From assembly GCA_964493515.1 (NCBI GenBank), contig CAZBNJ010000009.1:1-48833 (forward strand): a stretch of DNA of 48,833 nt. The letters run 5' to 3'. The DNA comes from CANRIN01 sp964493515 (GTDB taxonomy: Bacteria; Bacillota; Clostridia; Oscillospirales; JAAYOS01). The position numbers and the translations under genes are program-made. This document shows positions 47,757-48,833 of the stretch, one piece after another. Under the pieces are notes generated by a model. That model had not been told where the DNA came from, searched no databases, and worked only from the letters and a program-made list of their open reading frames with translations. Positions within the stretch are counted from its first letter, which is position 1. Every line of letters begins with the position of its first letter.

Positions 47757-48833
47757 GTGCACGTCAATTCGCAGCTGTTGGAAAAGATTCGGGAGTCTCT
47801 CTCCTCCGTCCTGCCCATCACGGCCATAGTGCTGCTTTTGAGCATCACGATAGTGCCACTGACTCCGGGGGCGATGGTGCTGTTTTTGTTTGGATCGGCG
47901 ATGCTTATCGTGGGAGTGGGCGTGTTCACCCTGGGGGTGGATATGTCCATGACGCCCATGGGCAGCGGCATCGGCGTCTATATGATACAGAAGAGACACA
48001 TGGTGATTCCTCTGATCGCCGTATTCGTGCTGGGTATGCTTGTCACCGTGGCGGAGCCGGATCTTACGGTGCTGGCGCAGCAGGTGCCCGCCATCCCAAA
48101 TCAGGTGCTGATATTTACAGTGGCCGCGGGGGTGGGATTGTTTCTGGTCATCGCGCTGCTGAGGATGATAGCGCACATCCCGCTGTCCAGGCTGTTGGTG
48201 GGGGCATATCTGCTCGTGTTCGCGATGGCTGTCATATTCGTGCCAAATGACTTCATCCCCGTGTCCTTCGACTCCGGCGGCGTGACAACAGGGCCGATAA
48301 CGGTGCCGTTTATCATGGCGCTCGGCGTGGGCATGGCATCGGTGCGCAGCGACAAGGACTCCACCAGCGACAGCTTCGGTCTGGTCGCTCTGTGCAGCAT
48401 CGGGCCGATCCTGTCGGTGCTGGTCTTAGGTGTCTGCTTCTCGCCGGACTCCGCCAGCTACACGCCCTCCGCCCTGTCGGATATCGCAACCACACGCGAC
48501 GCCTTCCGCGAATTCACAGCCGCCGTTCCGCACTATGCCGGAGAGGTGGCTGTGGCGATGGTCCCGATCTGCGCCGTGTTCCTGCTGTTCCAGGTCATTA
48601 CCCGCCGGTTTAAGCGGACGCAGCTGCTGCGAATAGTCAGCGGTCTGATATATACATATGTCGGACTGGTGATGTTCCTGACAGGTGTCAACGTGGGCTT
48701 TATGGGAGTGGGACAGCTCATCGGAGCCACCGTGGCGGAGAGCAGCCAACCCTTCCTGCTTATCCCCATAAGAATGCTGATGGGCTACTTCATCGTCGCG
48801 GCGGAGCCCGCCGTCCATGTGCTGGTCAAGCAG
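47757..48833 (+). CDS. DUF1538 family membrane protein, 3' end cut by the window
   Basis: It starts at a GTG (47757) five bases after AAAGGAG and stays open for 359 codons to the last base, so it runs past the window. The protein is almost all membrane segments (at least nine hydrophobic stretches), with motifs such as G-V-D-M-S-M-T-P-M-G, F-D-S-G-G-V-T-T-G-P-I-T-V-P-F and a second A-E-P-A-V near the edge. The first part also has V-A-E-P-D-L. These are marks of the DUF1538 family, which normally has two similar halves and is proposed to transport small molecules or ions; nothing firm is known. Own promoter. Likely followed by the rest of the second repeat and a P-II-like or DUF1538 partner gene outside the window. 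Confidence 0.85.
   Translation, partial: MHVNSQLLEKIRESLSSVLPITAIVLLLSITIVPLTPGAMVLFLFGSAMLIVGVGVFTLGVDMSMTPMGSGIGVYMIQKRHMVIPLIAVFVLGMLVTVAEPDLTVLAQQVPAIPNQVLIFTVAAGVGLFLVIALLRMIAHIPLSRLLVGAYLLVFAMAVIFVPNDFIPVSFDSGGVTTGPITVPFIMALGVGMASVRSDKDSTSDSFGLVALCSIGPILSVLVLGVCFSPDSASYTPSALSDIATTRDAFREFTAAVPHYAGEVAVAMVPICAVFLLFQVITRRFKRTQLLRIVSGLIYTYVGLVMFLTGVNVGFMGVGQLIGATVAESSQPFLLIPIRMLMGYFIVAAEPAVHVLVKQ

Overview
This window looks like an origin-proximal piece of chromosome from an anaerobic, spore-forming Clostridia-type Bacillota with fairly high GC, probably a metagenome-assembled or draft genome because it holds a 100-N scaffold gap. The reasons are: gpr (spore germination protease), ctsR-mcsA-mcsB-clpC, dnaN-recF-remB-gyrB-gyrA and gdpP-rplI-dnaB in Bacillota-type order, ferredoxin-type proteins, an SLH-anchored surface protein, and abundant Gram-positive ribosome-binding sites. 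I cannot name a genus.

Layout. 1-3.64 kb: an AT-richer stretch of exported proteins arranged as tandem, degenerating cassettes (A-B, truncated A'-B', B''). 3.9-5.5 kb: a helix-turn-helix/ADP-ribosylglycohydrolase fusion, preceded by three 126-bp tandem repeats full of palindromes. 6.1-6.5 kb: tRNA-Tyr and tRNA-Thr. 6.5-11.7 kb (minus): gdpP-rplI-dnaB-tilS. 12-13.7 kb: iscS-iscU. 13.8-15.4 kb (minus): a sugar nucleotidyltransferase and rpe. 15.5-16.0 kb: an unassigned transcribed stretch with the assembly gap, then tRNA-Gly. 16.1-23.2 kb: asnA, an Fe-S aldo/keto reductase, a sugar-phosphate isomerase-like protein, a NUDIX hydrolase and a large duplicated surface esterase. 23.2-28.6 kb: a Ca2+-type P-ATPase, an M23 peptidase with two WalR-like boxes in its leader, and gpr. 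28.7-31.7 kb: rpsT, then a zinc-export unit (SmtB-type repressor, a strongly folded intergenic element, a His-rich P1B-ATPase). 31.8-41 kb (minus): fdx, trmN6-like, rsmI, dnaN-recF-remB-gyrB-gyrA. 41.1-45.6 kb: ctsR-mcsA-mcsB-clpC. 45.7-47.6 kb (minus): a GNAT, a TSCPD protein and an M19 dipeptidase. 47.76 kb to the end: a DUF1538 membrane protein cut by the window edge.

How the genes fit together. Replication (DnaB, DnaN, RecF, gyrase), c-di-AMP turnover (GdpP), decoding (three tRNAs, TilS, RsmI, TrmN6-like, L9, S20), Fe-S assembly (IscS/IscU), protein quality control (McsB arginine phosphorylation plus ClpC), zinc homeostasis and wall remodelling are all represented. Most operons are bounded by clear hairpin terminators and sigma-A-like promoters, many with an extended -10 (TGC-TAtaaT).

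The stretches most worth a second look are the 5' cassette array, the 126-bp repeats, the nested hairpin element in the zinc operon, the promoter-driven RNA region around the gap, and the twin-domain esterase. No CRISPR array, rRNA, phage gene or recognisable transposase was seen.
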